Source: Rhynchopus sp. YZ270_cl-10
Taxonomy: Eukaryota; Euglenozoa; Diplonemea; Diplonemida; Diplonemidae
Assembly: GCA_964035575.1 (NCBI GenBank)
Contig: OZ037873.1
Coordinates: 124,001-188,000 of the forward strand
DNA length: 64,000 nt
Reading direction: 5' to 3'
A model generated the notes under the pieces. The model did not search any database. It saw only the letters and a program-made list of their open reading frames with translations, and was not told where the DNA came from. The translations under genes and the position numbers were made by a program. Of this stretch, positions 1 to 9,278 are shown one piece after another. Every line of letters starts with the position of its first letter. The first letter of the stretch is position 1.

Positions 1-99
1 TGCATGCCTCGGGCTGTCTCCCTGAATAAGCATAGCCAAGCACAGAACTGTACACTCTTCAAACAGGGGTTGAACGGAGGGGGGTTCTTTATTGTTTTT

Positions 100-147
100 G
101 AAACTTGGTTGTATCAGTGTAGCCACCCTAGAGTGTGCTCCACTATA
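100..147 (-). repeat. Short dispersed repeat, family F
   Basis: A roughly 48-bp unit seen again at 45966, 50981 and partly at 63390. On the minus strand it reads TATAGTGGAGCACACTC, continues through GGGTGGCTACACT and ends CAACCAAGTTT followed by an A-rich run. It can fold (AGTG/CACT, AGC/GCT and CAC/GTG pairs around a CCTAGA loop). The A-rich end suggests a tiny retroposed RNA. It fills most of the gene-free left edge of the window. Confidence 0.6.
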
Positions 148-246
148 TCAGTTTTTTTTTTTTTGAAACTTGAGACGATACACAAGCCAAGAAGGAGGAG
201 CGTCTGCTTGGTGCAATGGAAATTGTCACAACAGACGCGGCACAGT

Positions 247-2400
247 TCATCCTTTTTCGTGCTTACGACTCTGCATCGGGATGACCTGGTACAACCGATC
301 AGGTGCTTTGCCTTCTGCCTGTAGTGCAGACTTCAACGCAGCAGGAAGCACAGTCCGCAACGGAGGTTCGTACAAACACTGCCTCCCCTCCCGTGCCGTG
401 TCGCACAGCGCCCAGCTCCGGTACACAGTCTGCCCCATCACAGTCACAAAGCGTTGCTTCCGAGCACCAACATCTCCGTGCTGCACCGAACCCGTCACAA
501 GCCCTGCACCAGACAGCACTGCAGTCCCCAAAAGGCGTTGTGCAAAGCGCACTGCGTTCTCCATGTGTGCAGGAGCTGGGCGGGTCAGGTTCCACCCAAC
601 ACAGACACGGCTCCCAAGCAGCGTCACCAAGGTCCCGCCATTCTGGTCCAGGGCGACTGTGAGTGTAGACAGGGCCAGGCTCAGGTTGCGGAGTGCTGAA
701 GGGTCACACTCGTCACCAACAGCAAGGTGCATGGTGCCCACAGTTGCGTCGAAGGTGGAGATAGGGTCGGTGTGACAAGACATTGTATTGCTGTGGGCAG
801 ACAGCGAACCTGAGATGGAGTGCACACTGGTGGAACGTAAATTGAAGTCAAAATGGATGGATGAACCGTTCTGCATGGCAGGTTCTTTGAGGGGACTGTG
901 CTGACGACCCGCTAGCGACAAAGGCCACACAGAGCTTGCAGACGTAGTCCCAGACACACCCTTCAAGCCCAGTGCCTCCGCATCCCCAACAACAGCAGAG
1001 CAAGATGTGCACTCAGATGTGTACAGGTCAGAAGGCACAGCCACAGCACCAGGCTTGCATGTGCTCTCAAGGCGGGCAGCAACGTTCACTGTGTGGCCGA
1101 AGTAGTCTGTCCGTCCCGTCAGTGCGTTCTGCTCCATAGTAACGGGGCCGGTGTTCACACCAATGCGCACAGTCAGTCCTCCCCAAAGGGAGCCCTGTTC
1201 AGCACAGATTGGCGCATCCTCAAGTAGTGAGGCAGGCCAGGCAGCGACACGTAGGAGTTCGTGCACACGCAGACCGAAGTTCACCCCGTCCTGTGTTGAT
1301 GCGAAGGCAACCATGAAGGCGTCGCCAATTGTTTTGACTTCGTACCCACCAAACACCTGCATCACCTCCCGTATCACAGCGTTGTGGATCTTCAGCCCGG
1401 CGCGCATCCCCTCGGGTGCGTGCTCCCAGATCGATGTCGATGCGCGTATGTCTGTGAACACAATTGTTGCTATCTCACTTTCTTCTCCGGGTGGTGCCAC
1501 AGCCACGTGCCCTGACCGTGCCTCCTCCGTATCCATGTCAACCTCCTCAAACAGCGCAGCAGGGAGGTAGGGCCTGTAGCGGCGCAGGTTCTGCTCCATT
1601 GTCTGCAGCGTCTCGTACATCTCCTCAGGCAGCTCTGAGCCACGTGCCGCAAGCATCCGTGCCACACCTTCCACATCGTACTTTGCGAGCAACGACGCAA
1701 TCTCCTGCACAGCGTTGATCGTCCGCTCCATTGATGCCTGCTCCTTCAGCACTTCACGAGCGAAGCCACGCGTCACGATGAAGTCAATCACGAAAACGGC
1801 AACTGCTGTCAATACAGCAGCCGACTGAAAGGGTATTGCACACGGAAGCTTTGCACACGACATCTCACGCGTGGCATACGTGAGCCTTCCATACTCACCC
1901 TCCTGCGCAGGCAGCCCCGGCACGTCAAACAGACCAAACCTGAAGCTCTGCTCGACAGCCATCACCCACAGCCACACGACTATGACACACACAAGACCTA
2001 GACTGTATATCCTGGGCACCCGCATCACAAGCAGCATGTCAATCACAAGCACGAGGAGAGGCCACTGCGTATAGGAGATTGTGCGTGCGTCCAAATCCCA
2101 CAGCAGAACACCACCCGTCATCGAGAACAGCGGGCCCACCACAGCGGATGTTGTCAACGGAACCCTGCACAGCACTTCACACACACCTATGGCAAGCCCA
2201 CTTATGACTAGCACCGACCCTGCCATGTACGCAGGGTGATGCATGTGCATGTCCCAAGACAAGGATACGCCTGTGACGCATGCACTCAGCCCGACACTAC
2301 AAAAGACAAGAAAGTGTGCGCGCAGCTCTGCCCCCTTTCTGTCCAGCGTACCGTCCAAGGAGAGCACAGCTTTGAGACGTCTGAGCACCCCCACACACAT
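247..2400 (-). CDS. Transmembrane class III adenylyl cyclase with a degenerate second cyclase domain
   Basis: Makes cAMP from ATP at a membrane. The 717-aa protein has about six hydrophobic segments in residues 25-210, then a linker helix and a class III cyclase domain (about 308-480). Visible motifs are IVFTDIRAST (first metal Asp, about residue 317), EVKTIGDAFM (adenine-specifying Lys and second metal Asp), VRIGVNTGPV and DYFGHTVNVAARLE (Asp and Asn-Arg of an adenylyl type). A second region near the C-terminus (about 550-690) keeps the size and a GTA..GLVTGSV stretch of a cyclase fold but lacks the metal motif, so it is probably a regulatory half. The frame is open 19 codons further upstream. 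I chose the Met at 2400 because a likely splice acceptor, CACAACAG, lies 13 bases before it. No intron is seen. The product is sure; guanylyl activity is unlikely from the Lys and Asp. Confidence 0.93.
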   Translation of the reverse strand: MCVGVLRRLKAVLSLDGTLDRKGAELRAHFLVFCSVGLSACVTGVSLSWDMHMHHPAYMAGSVLVISGLAIGVCEVLCRVPLTTSAVVGPLFSMTGGVLLWDLDARTISYTQWPLLVLVIDMLLVMRVPRIYSLGLVCVIVVWLWVMAVEQSFRFGLFDVPGLPAQEGEYGRLTYATREMSCAKLPCAIPFQSAAVLTAVAVFVIDFIVTRGFAREVLKEQASMERTINAVQEIASLLAKYDVEGVARMLAARGSELPEEMYETLQTMEQNLRRYRPYLPAALFEEVDMDTEEARSGHVAVAPPGEESEIATIVFTDIRASTSIWEHAPEGMRAGLKIHNAVIREVMQVFGGYEVKTIGDAFMVAFASTQDGVNFGLRVHELLRVAAWPASLLEDAPICAEQGSLWGGLTVRIGVNTGPVTMEQNALTGRTDYFGHTVNVAARLESTCKPGAVAVPSDLYTSECTSCSAVVGDAEALGLKGVSGTTSASSVWPLSLAGRQHSPLKEPAMQNGSSIHFDFNLRSTSVHSISGSLSAHSNTMSCHTDPISTFDATVGTMHLAVGDECDPSALRNLSLALSTLTVALDQNGGTLVTLLGSRVCVGWNLTRPAPAHMENAVRFAQRLLGTAVLSGAGLVTGSVQHGDVGARKQRFVTVMGQTVYRSWALCDTAREGRQCLYEPPLRTVLPAALKSALQAEGKAPDRLYQVIPMQSRKHEKG

Positions 2401-2412
2401 TGTGTGAGATCT

Positions 2413-2420
2413 CTGTTGTG
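2413..2420 (-). promoter_or_regulatory. Candidate trans-splice acceptor of the cyclase gene
   Basis: CACAACAG lies 13 bases upstream of the chosen start. It matches the ACAG ending of every cis intron in this window. Its use by a spliced leader is inferred. Confidence 0.35.
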
Positions 2421-2814
2421 TGATAGGTTGATGGGGGAGACGGACAATAATACACAAAAAAACACCTTCTTTTTATTTTCTGAAACAAGAGCAAACTACA
2501 CAAGCATACACATACACACGCACAGCCTCTCCTCTGCAAAGGCAGATGTGTGGTGCAAGGTTCTGACGTTGCCTGACCTAACCTTGCCACACGACGCTCT
2601 GCCACAAATGTGAGAAAAAACAAAAAACGTCCCCTACCCGACAGCGCAAAAACGCAACTTCCGTGGGTGCACTCGAAGACCTACAGCATTGTACCTGGGT
2701 AGTGGCTTGCAGAACGCATGCACACAACCATCCCCAGCCAGGGAGCGAGGCACAACCTTTCAAGGTTCAAGAACACGAAGGTGTCTCAGGGCAAAAGGGA
2801 GAAAAAAAAGATAC

Positions 2815-2865
2815 GTTGAAAGTGTGCAAACGCCTCACCGTTCATCGGCAGACGCATGACACTGG
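2815..2865 (+). repeat. Micro-hairpin, family C (long-loop form)
   Basis: GTTGAAAGTGTGCAAACGCC, then TCACCGTTCATCGGC and GACGC. The same words recur at 48741 and 63776. It folds by AGTG/CACT and by GCC/GGC pairs. Confidence 0.6.
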
Positions 2866-2885
2866 GAAAAACAAAGAAAAGTTTA

Positions 2886-2922
2886 TAAGATGATCCTAAG
2901 CCTCTCGTGCTTAGTCACCTTA
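2886..2922 (+). repeat. Micro-hairpin, family A, full copy
   Basis: Outer arms TAAGATGA and TCACCTTA (one mismatch) and inner arms CTAAGC and GCTTAG enclose the loop CTCTCGT. It is preceded by AAAGTTTA. The last five bases, CCTTA, are duplicated on the far side of the mobile element that follows immediately. Confidence 0.8.
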
Positions 2923-2963
2923 TGGTGTGTTCCGGGGTATCGAAAAATACAAATTTTCATTTC

Positions 2964-3128
2964 AATTCACAACTCTTCACAACTCTTCACAACTATTCAC
3001 AACTCTTCACAAATTTTCACAAAAACGTGTATGTGAAGAGTTGTGAAGAGTTGTGAAAAGTTGTGAAAAGTTGTGAAGAGTTGTGAAGAGTTGTAAAGAG
3101 TTGTGAAGAGTTGTGAAGAGTTGTGAAG
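2964..3128. repeat. Left subterminal array of TTCACAACTC words, folding back on itself
   Basis: Several TTCACAACTC units are followed by their reverse complement, GTGAAGAGTT, giving a long imperfect hairpin. A sister array lies at the other end of the same element. Confidence 0.75.
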
Positions 3129-3247
3129 TGGCGAAGTCTGGGTGGTGCCTGGGCACCCAGGTACCCAGGTAGGTACAGGACACCTTTTGGAGGACGTTGG
3201 TTGGACATTCCGTCTGTGTGGGTCACTCACACTTGCGGTAATGTGCC

Positions 3248-3604
3248 ACTGCGTGGGTCTGGGAACCTGGGTACCTGGCTACAGGATATTTGTTGTCAAA
3301 GACATCTTCCACCATGCATTGAGGAGGGTAAGACAGTGGTCGCAGTTTGTACTTGATAGCATTACAACATTTAACTTCTCCACGGGGGTCTTGGGCCGTT
3401 CATTCGGTTATACCTTGACTAGCGGAAGAGGCCTTTTGGTCTCTAGAATATCCGGTATTCCCGAACGGAGGCACACTTTGTGTGTTACTACGACCTGGCA
3501 ATTTCCAGCAGTAGGTTAAGTAATGTTTTCTTGTAAATTGTTGGATCATTATCTCCTCAGTGCATGAATGCCCCACGTGGACACTTTGTATTTGTCAAGT
3601 GGAC
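3248..3604. repeat. Block shared with the element at 11154 (copy 1)
   Basis: Nearly identical to 11824-12184. The copies differ by scattered substitutions and small indels. No function is recognised in any frame. Both copies are flanked by GGTACCTGGGTACC-type words. Confidence 0.85.
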
Positions 3605-3711
3605 TGTCTGGTCACTTTTCAGTGACTGGCGGGTTGGCTGTGGTTGTCTGTGTGACGACTTACCTGTGTACCTGTGTACTTGGGTACCTGGGAAAACACT
3701 TACGTTTTTAT

Positions 3712-3790
3712 TCGCGAAAACACGTATACTTTTTGTGTACGTGTTATCGCAAATCAAAAAAAAAAAAGTATACGTGTTATCGCAATTTAC
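3712..3790. repeat. Hairpin around GATAACACGTATAC words
   Basis: CGAAAACACGTATACTTT is followed by GTACGTGTTATCGC and again GTATACGTGTTATCGC. A related inverted pair lies at 57541-57631, so this is a dispersed small hairpin family nested in the larger element. Confidence 0.6.
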
Positions 3791-4535
3791 CCTTTCGGAA
3801 AATATGAGCCCGGTCACTAATAGGCGGCCCATTTTCGGCCAAAAATTGTCCCCAGAATCCGGAGTGTAATATTGACCTTTGTGGGCGACGAGACTGTCCT
3901 GTGTGAGGTTAACCTACAGGTTAATTCCATTATGGCGGTGGTTGTTTTGCATCTCTCACACATGATGGACCTCTTTTTGGATCGACGCACTGGTGAGTCC
4001 TTGGCGGTTACTTCGTCTCCTTTCGTCTTATCCGCCTTTTTGGTGGGGATTATTAAAGAAGTCAGCTAGAGAATTGTTGGTTCTCTCGGGGAGTGGGTGT
4101 GGGCAGAGATTTTGACAACGGGACAATAAAACCTTGTTTTTGGGCTCATCAAAATTCAATTTCCCCCTTCAGTTACCCTTATTTATCGTTCCCTCATTCA
4201 CGGTTTTTTGACTTCCTTGGAATAAAGTGACCAGCTGGGCCAACTGTGGCACCGTAGTTAACGGGATCAAAACGATATTCTGCCGGGGCACGCCTTATGC
4301 CCGAAGGTGAACTGTCTGGCTCCTTGTTTTTAAACACCGGTTAAATATGCATTGCGCTCTAATCAGACTCTAATTAGAGCATTCGGCAGTTAGAGCACAA
4401 TTCGAGTCCTATAAGAGGGTCAATAAGAGGCACATCGCTATAGCCATTAACCAGGGAGCATAGCTAGTACAAGAAATTCGACTTTGGAATCCAGAAAGTC
4501 TGTGTATAGGGCAGTGCAGTCTGTCAAATTTCTGC

Positions 4536-4955
4536 ACAGTACAGTACAGTACAGTACAGTACAGTACAGTACAGTACAGTACAGTACAGTACAGTACAGT
4601 ACAGTACAGTACAGTACAGTACAGTACAGTACAGTACAGTACAGTACAGTACAGTACAGTACAGTACAGTACAGTACAGTACAGTACAGTACAGTACAGT
4701 ACAGTACAGTACAGTACAGTACAGTACAGTACAGTACAGTACAGTACAGTACAGTACAGTACAGTACAGTACAGTACAGTACAGTACAGTACAGTACAGT
4801 ACAGTACAGTACAGTACAGTACAGTACAGTACAGTACAGTACAGTACAGTACAGTACAGTACAGTACAGTACAGTACAGTACAGTACAGTACAGTACAGT
4901 ACAGTACAGTACAGTACAGTACAGTACAGTACAGTACAGTACAGTACAGTACAGT
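4536..4955. repeat. Perfect pentanucleotide microsatellite (ACAGT)84
   Basis: 420 bp of uninterrupted ACAGT. The five-base unit contains no stop in any phase or strand, so all six frames stay open. The repeated Tyr-Cys-Thr-Val-Leu or Tyr-Ser-Thr-Val-Gln frames here are artefacts, not proteins. It lies inside the 2923-5695 element. Confidence 0.98.
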
Positions 4956-5464
4956 AGTCCTGTCGGGTGGTGTACCATTATTTCCCCCAGAGCAACTTAG
5001 GTGTAATTGTGGTTAATTGTGTGTACTTGTGCTGAAAGTGTGCTGAAATTGTGCCTAATAAAGGCACAGTTCAGGTGAGTAGGGTGCTAGTTGTGCCCAG
5101 CTGTGTTTTGGGTAAAACGGTACAAAAAACAGGGGGAAAAGTGGTAGTGCCACTGGTACAAAACTTTTCTAGCGAAGCCACGGTACGCAACATTTCGGGT
5201 AGAGCTGTGGGCTACCGCTCGTAATTTTTAGCTGCGTCGCAGGCGCACGGTACGCTACTTTCTTGAGAGTTGCGAACATGTTGAAAAAAAAAGGCAACAA
5301 ACGAACACGCCGCGGACTTCCGTCGTCCTCCTCCGCACAGGGGGTGGGGTGGTACGGTCAGCTTGACCCACGGACCCAGGCTAGCTAGCCCTCTGCACAG
5401 CACACTTTACCTGACCAGTCCTGCAAAAACCCCTGGAAAAAAACACCCCCCTTTTTTTCCCTCC

Positions 5465-5665
5465 AATTCACAACTCTTCACAACTGTTCACAACTCTTCA
5501 CAACATCTGTGTTTTTTTCATCCAAATTTTCATTTCAATTCACAACTCTTCACAACTTTTCACAACTATTCACAACTCTTCACAATTCTTCACAAAAAAA
5601 TGGCCAAAACTTATGTTGTGAAAATTTGTGAAAATTGGTGAAGATTGGTGAAGATTGGTGAAAAT
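5465..5665. repeat. Right subterminal array of TTCACAACTC words
   Basis: Two clusters of TTCACAACTC-like units, then inverted GTGAAAATTTG and GGTGAAGATT units leading into the right end of the element. Confidence 0.7.
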
Positions 5666-5700
5666 TTGTATTTTCCGATACCCCGGAACACACCACCTTA

Positions 5701-6632
5701 CAGTATAAACAAAAGCATAACCCCAAGCAGTGCTCAGGCCTCACTATATCAAAACGTGAAGTTGATAGTTTTGTTTTTTGTTTTGTTGCATCGACCATCA
5801 CTCTACACCTACTGGTATAAAGATCTGAGCTCAATGTCGGCCTTCTTTTTTGAAGCCTTTTTTTTAAAAAACGATTACCTGAAGTATAGGCGGGTTTAGT
5901 GCCTACACTTTGACCCTGGCTGTTTTTTTCCCCTCTTTTTTTTTTTTTTTTTCAACGAAATAATAATAATGAGAATACGGGCGGCACAGTAACAAAAATG
6001 AGCACACCCTATCAGCTCATGACACAGGGTTGGCGAATGCCAAAAACACTTCATAAAATCACAGGGGTGTGGGGTGGGGGGGGTGGGTTTCTGTGGGGAA
6101 GGACCAGATGGGATGGCGATACGCTTGACCACGCACTGCAACGACAGCGACATGAATTCTAATACCCAATCACCAAGGGATGCAGATGGGGAGGGGGGAG
6201 GCGAGTCGTGATCCAAAATACACTGCCTATGTGTGTCTTTCCAAAGCAAAAAACATACACTACTGACAATGTTCCAGGTACACACTACTCTTTTTGCATG
6301 ATCTCATCATTGATATAAAAAAACAGCTTTTTTCATTTGAAATGGAAGTAGTGGGGAGACACGCAGAGCGCTGGGTCCATGTACAAAAACTCCGCCACAT
6401 AGTGACACTTCTGACACACTCTGGGAAAATGTGCAATTTTCAAACAAGAAAAGAAAAAAGAAAAAGAAGAAAAAAATAGTTGGGTAAGATGATCACTTCA
6501 AAAGTTGACCATCATTTGAAGCCTCTCTGTTCATAGTTTTTTTTAAAAATCGTTCGTTATCGCCCAGCATCAACTGCGTGGGTTTCCTTTTAAGAGCTGG
6601 GCAGGAAGAACAAAAAGAGGAGTATTGCGAGA
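5701..6632. other. Gene-free spacer
   Basis: AT-rich DNA with T and A runs. I see no gene, no repeat shared with elsewhere, and no RNA motif. Confidence 0.6.
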
Positions 6633-6740
6633 TAAGACTAAGCCTCTCTCAAGCTTAGTTACCGTCTTCGTAAAAATGTTCGACCGTAAAAAAGGACGAA
6701 CTTTATTACGGTCGAACATATTTACGAAGACGGTACCTCT
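6633..6740 (+). repeat. Family A micro-hairpin interrupted by a small inverted-repeat element
   Basis: TAAGACTAAGC, loop CTCTCTCA and AGCTTAGT form a family A hairpin. Its 3' part (ACCTCT) lies on the far side of a 72-bp palindromic insert. Removing the insert and one TA restores GCTTAGTTACCT, close to the family consensus. Confidence 0.65.
6660..6735. mobile_element. Tiny TA-flanked palindromic MITE
   Basis: The arms begin CCGTCTTCGTAAA and contain GTTCGACCGTAA and its inverse TTACGGTCGAAC. TA stands at each side. A decayed relative at 50302-50826 was itself interrupted by another element. TA duplication is a Tc1/mariner habit; the assignment is tentative. Confidence 0.6.
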
Positions 6741-6797
6741 AAAAAGGCAAGGGCATCTCGTGGGACCACAATGAGCAAACTGATGCAAGAACAAAAA

Positions 6798-6930
6798 GTT
6801 GACTTTGCAATGCAAAGCCCTCTCGTGAACAGTGTGTACCGTTTGGTACAATGATCGGGTGTACCGTGGGGGGGGTGGACACCCCAACCATGCAGTCCTA
6901 CAATCCATTTTCGTGGTTTACATCTGATAC
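6798..6930 (+). repeat. Short dispersed repeat, family B, long copy
   Basis: Begins GTTGACTTTGCAATGCAAAG with CCCTCTCGTG, followed by a GTACC/GGTAC hairpin, a GTGGACACCCC-like segment, and CATCTGATACA at the end. The same order of parts occurs at 57342. Shorter copies are at 27511, 27601, 43273, 49109 and 55397. Confidence 0.7.
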
Positions 6931-7215
6931 AAATAGACGGGGAAGTGTTGCCAAATGCGTATCTTTCACTGCACATCCACATAAAAAAAGGGTTGGGCAA
7001 GATGAGCGGGAGCCTCTTGTGGTGTTTCGACCATCCTTTGTTTTACGCGGTGGAAACAGCTGGGAAAAATTGAAGAGGGGGTGCCAACTCCCTTGTATTC
7101 GTATTTCCCTCGCATTCGGCTCGGGAAACCCGAGGGCGTCAGCATATTTCCCGAGGGCGCAGTTTAAGATGATCACCTCGAAGGTGGTCATTTTTTAAAA
7201 AAAGAAAGTAAAGTT

Positions 7216-7254
7216 ACAAGATGATCCTAAGTCTCTCGCTGCTTAGTCACCTTA
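7216..7254 (+). repeat. Micro-hairpin, family A, full copy
   Basis: AAGATGATCCTAAG, loop TCTCTCGCTG, then CTTAGTCACCTTA. The loop is one base longer than the consensus, and the stem is intact. Confidence 0.75.
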
Positions 7255-7571
7255 GGGGGAAAAAATGGATTGAGGAGAGTTTTGAAAGTCGAAAAGTGAA
7301 GTGTTTAAAAAACACGCAGTCATTTGAGAGAGAGAAACAAACAATATAAAAGGTAAAAAAAACAAACAAAACAAAAGTAGTTGAGTTCCCTCGTTTCCGT
7401 GTGGGGGTTTGTTTTTTTGTTCTTGAAAAAGAGAGAAAGACTTGAAATATGAATGCTTGCACAGACACATTCTAGTATGCAAACGTACGATGTGTGGGAT
7501 ATACACATGACGAGCTTTTCCAAGAAGCGGATTGAAAACGTGTATCAAAAAAAAATCAAAATAATAATTAA

Positions 7572-8978
7572 CCCTTTACGGACCACGACCGATTTTTTCG
7601 ATTTGCTAGGATCTTCTCTCCCGTAGGTAAAATGTGATCTGATGCATATTTTTGATCGTACCTGGCCGCAATTGAAAGATTTTGAGCAGATCTTTCAAAT
7701 GGAGCAGAAATCGAAATAAAATGAGAAAAATGGAAAATGGAAAATTGAGGAGAGCTGATATTTTTTTCTGAAAATTTTGAAGAAAAAAATTATTCCGGCT
7801 GCGCACCTGTTTTTTCGGTTTTCGAAAATGGCTTTATTTGAAAGATCGGTTCAAAATCTTTCAAAAGAAAATAAAATCGATCAAAAAGTCCTAGTAGATA
7901 ATGTCTCACTGCATGGAGAGAAGGTACCAACCAACTACATATACCGTAATTGTACAGAGGTTGGACAGTACAAAAGTTGGGGCTTTTGGGACTTTTGGCC
8001 AACTTGGCATGGTGCTGAACAAAGGTGAACGCCGCATCCCACGCACATGTAATCTGTTTTCAGACGCCTGTTTCCCAAGCAAGAAGAAGTTGTCGACCAA
8101 CACCCTCCTGCCAGTGTCTCTGTACCTTGACCGTGTTGATATAGATTTTGTACCCCTCCCTGTGGCTTTCCGTACCCTCCCGCCGAAATTTCGAAGGGAC
8201 CCTCCGAAAAAAATTTTTTTGGTCGCGAAAATCGGTCCAAAAACGGTCTAGATTGCCCCATGCGTGGCATTCCGGGCAATTTGAGGGCAATTTGGCGTGC
8301 AAGAGCCATGTGTGGGGCACCATGTGCCCCCATGCTGCACCCCTTATACAGGGTTTTTACAGGCAAAAAATGAAAAACGACAGTCGGGCACAAAAAGCCA
8401 CGGATCGGGGCACAAAGTTACATCCCACCCTCCCTTGGCCCTCGGGACTCCTTTCGGGAGGTCAGGGCTTCCCTCGGGCCTTCGGCCCTCGGGGAGCCCT
8501 GACCTCCCTCAAGGGTCCCTCGGGCTTTGGCGGGAGGGAGGGAAATAACCATTCTGTACAATGTTCCTCAAAAGACAAAATGCAATAAATACACGGAGAA
8601 GAGGCACATCCAGTTCAGGGTCAGGAACTGCAACTACGCGTGTTACTTTGCCCAGTCGCGGGTATTTTCCATTATTTTAGTTTCGTTCTGAAGACCGTAC
8701 AAAATGGTTCCCTGCACACCAAAGTTTGAATCCTCTGATGACTCAAGCGCGTCAGAATGGTACATTATTCCCCAAAAATGACCCAAAATACCCTATTATG
8801 TGATAATGCCGGGTGTGGATGAGAGGGGATGAGAGCGTCAAAAAAAATCGAATCTTGCGTCTTTTGAAAGATTTCGCACAAAATCTTCTCATTTAAAAAA
8901 AAAATCTTCAAAAAGTCCTAGTGGAAGCCAATTTAGGTGGTTGCGTGGACATATATGTCCCCTCTGGTCCTTAAAGGG
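7572..8978. mobile_element. TTAA-flanked 1.4-kb non-autonomous element (piggyBac-like)
   Basis: TTAA at 7568-7571 and 8979-8982 flanks inverted ends CCCTTTACGGACCA and CCCTTTAAGGACCA (13 of 14 match). TTAA duplication with CCC ends is the known piggyBac signature. No transposase is visible. It shares internal blocks with the larger TTAA element at 20335: CGCAATTGAAAGATTTT, the words AAAATCGATCAAAAAG and CCTA, and GGGTCCCTCGGGC. Inside is a GC-rich hairpin at 8456-8508. Confidence 0.75.
8456..8508. repeat. GC-rich 25-bp hairpin with a TTC loop
   Basis: GGGAGGTCAGGGCT and AGCCCTGACCTCCC are perfect inverse arms. Together with the inner part, 22 of 25 positions pair. It is far more GC-rich than the surrounding spacer. 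Confidence 0.8.
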
Positions 8979-9278
8979 TTAAAAAAAAAAAAACGATGAA
9001 AAGAGCACCTTTGGCAAACGTTGGCGGACCAGGAGCAAAACCTTCTGGGAGGGTGACGAACGGATACTACCAAAAAGCGTTGCAAAAAGTGGCACTCCCA
9101 TTTTTTCTTCTTTGCTGTTTTGCGAATATGTTCTGTTGGAAAGCAGGCTGCGCCCGAGGGGTATCCCAGGACAGACTGCTTTGAGTTTCCTAATTCAGTG
9201 GGGGGGAGGGGAGGGGAGGGGAGAGGCTTTTCTGTGGGAGGGATCGGGGGACAGACGGTTGAATCATTCAGCTGATGA

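Larger units (their letters stand above)
2923..5695. mobile_element. 2.8-kb non-autonomous DNA element with about 37-bp inverted ends
   Basis: The left end TGGTGTGTTCCGGGGTATCG is matched in inverse by the right end, with one mismatch over about 37 bp. It is flanked by a CCTTA direct repeat (2918-2922 and 5696-5700), so it inserted into a family A hairpin. Both subterminal zones hold tandem TTCACAACTC words. Inside are a 357-bp block shared with the element at 11154, a short hairpin (3712-3790), and 84 copies of ACAGT. No transposase-like frame is visible. The superfamily is unknown; a 5-bp duplication is not diagnostic. Confidence 0.8.

Noticed and set aside
4409-4978. Long Tyr-Cys-Thr-Val-Leu open frames on both strands
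   Set aside because: Produced by the stop-free ACAGT repeat, not by a gene.
2964-5665. Repeated TTCACAACTC units as a CRISPR-like array
   Set aside because: There are no unique spacers, the units are in eukaryotic spacer DNA, and they sit inside inverted element ends.
8728-8745. B-box-like AGGATTCAAACT (minus strand) suggesting a tRNA
   Set aside because: No acceptor stem, anticodon arm or A box can be placed around it.
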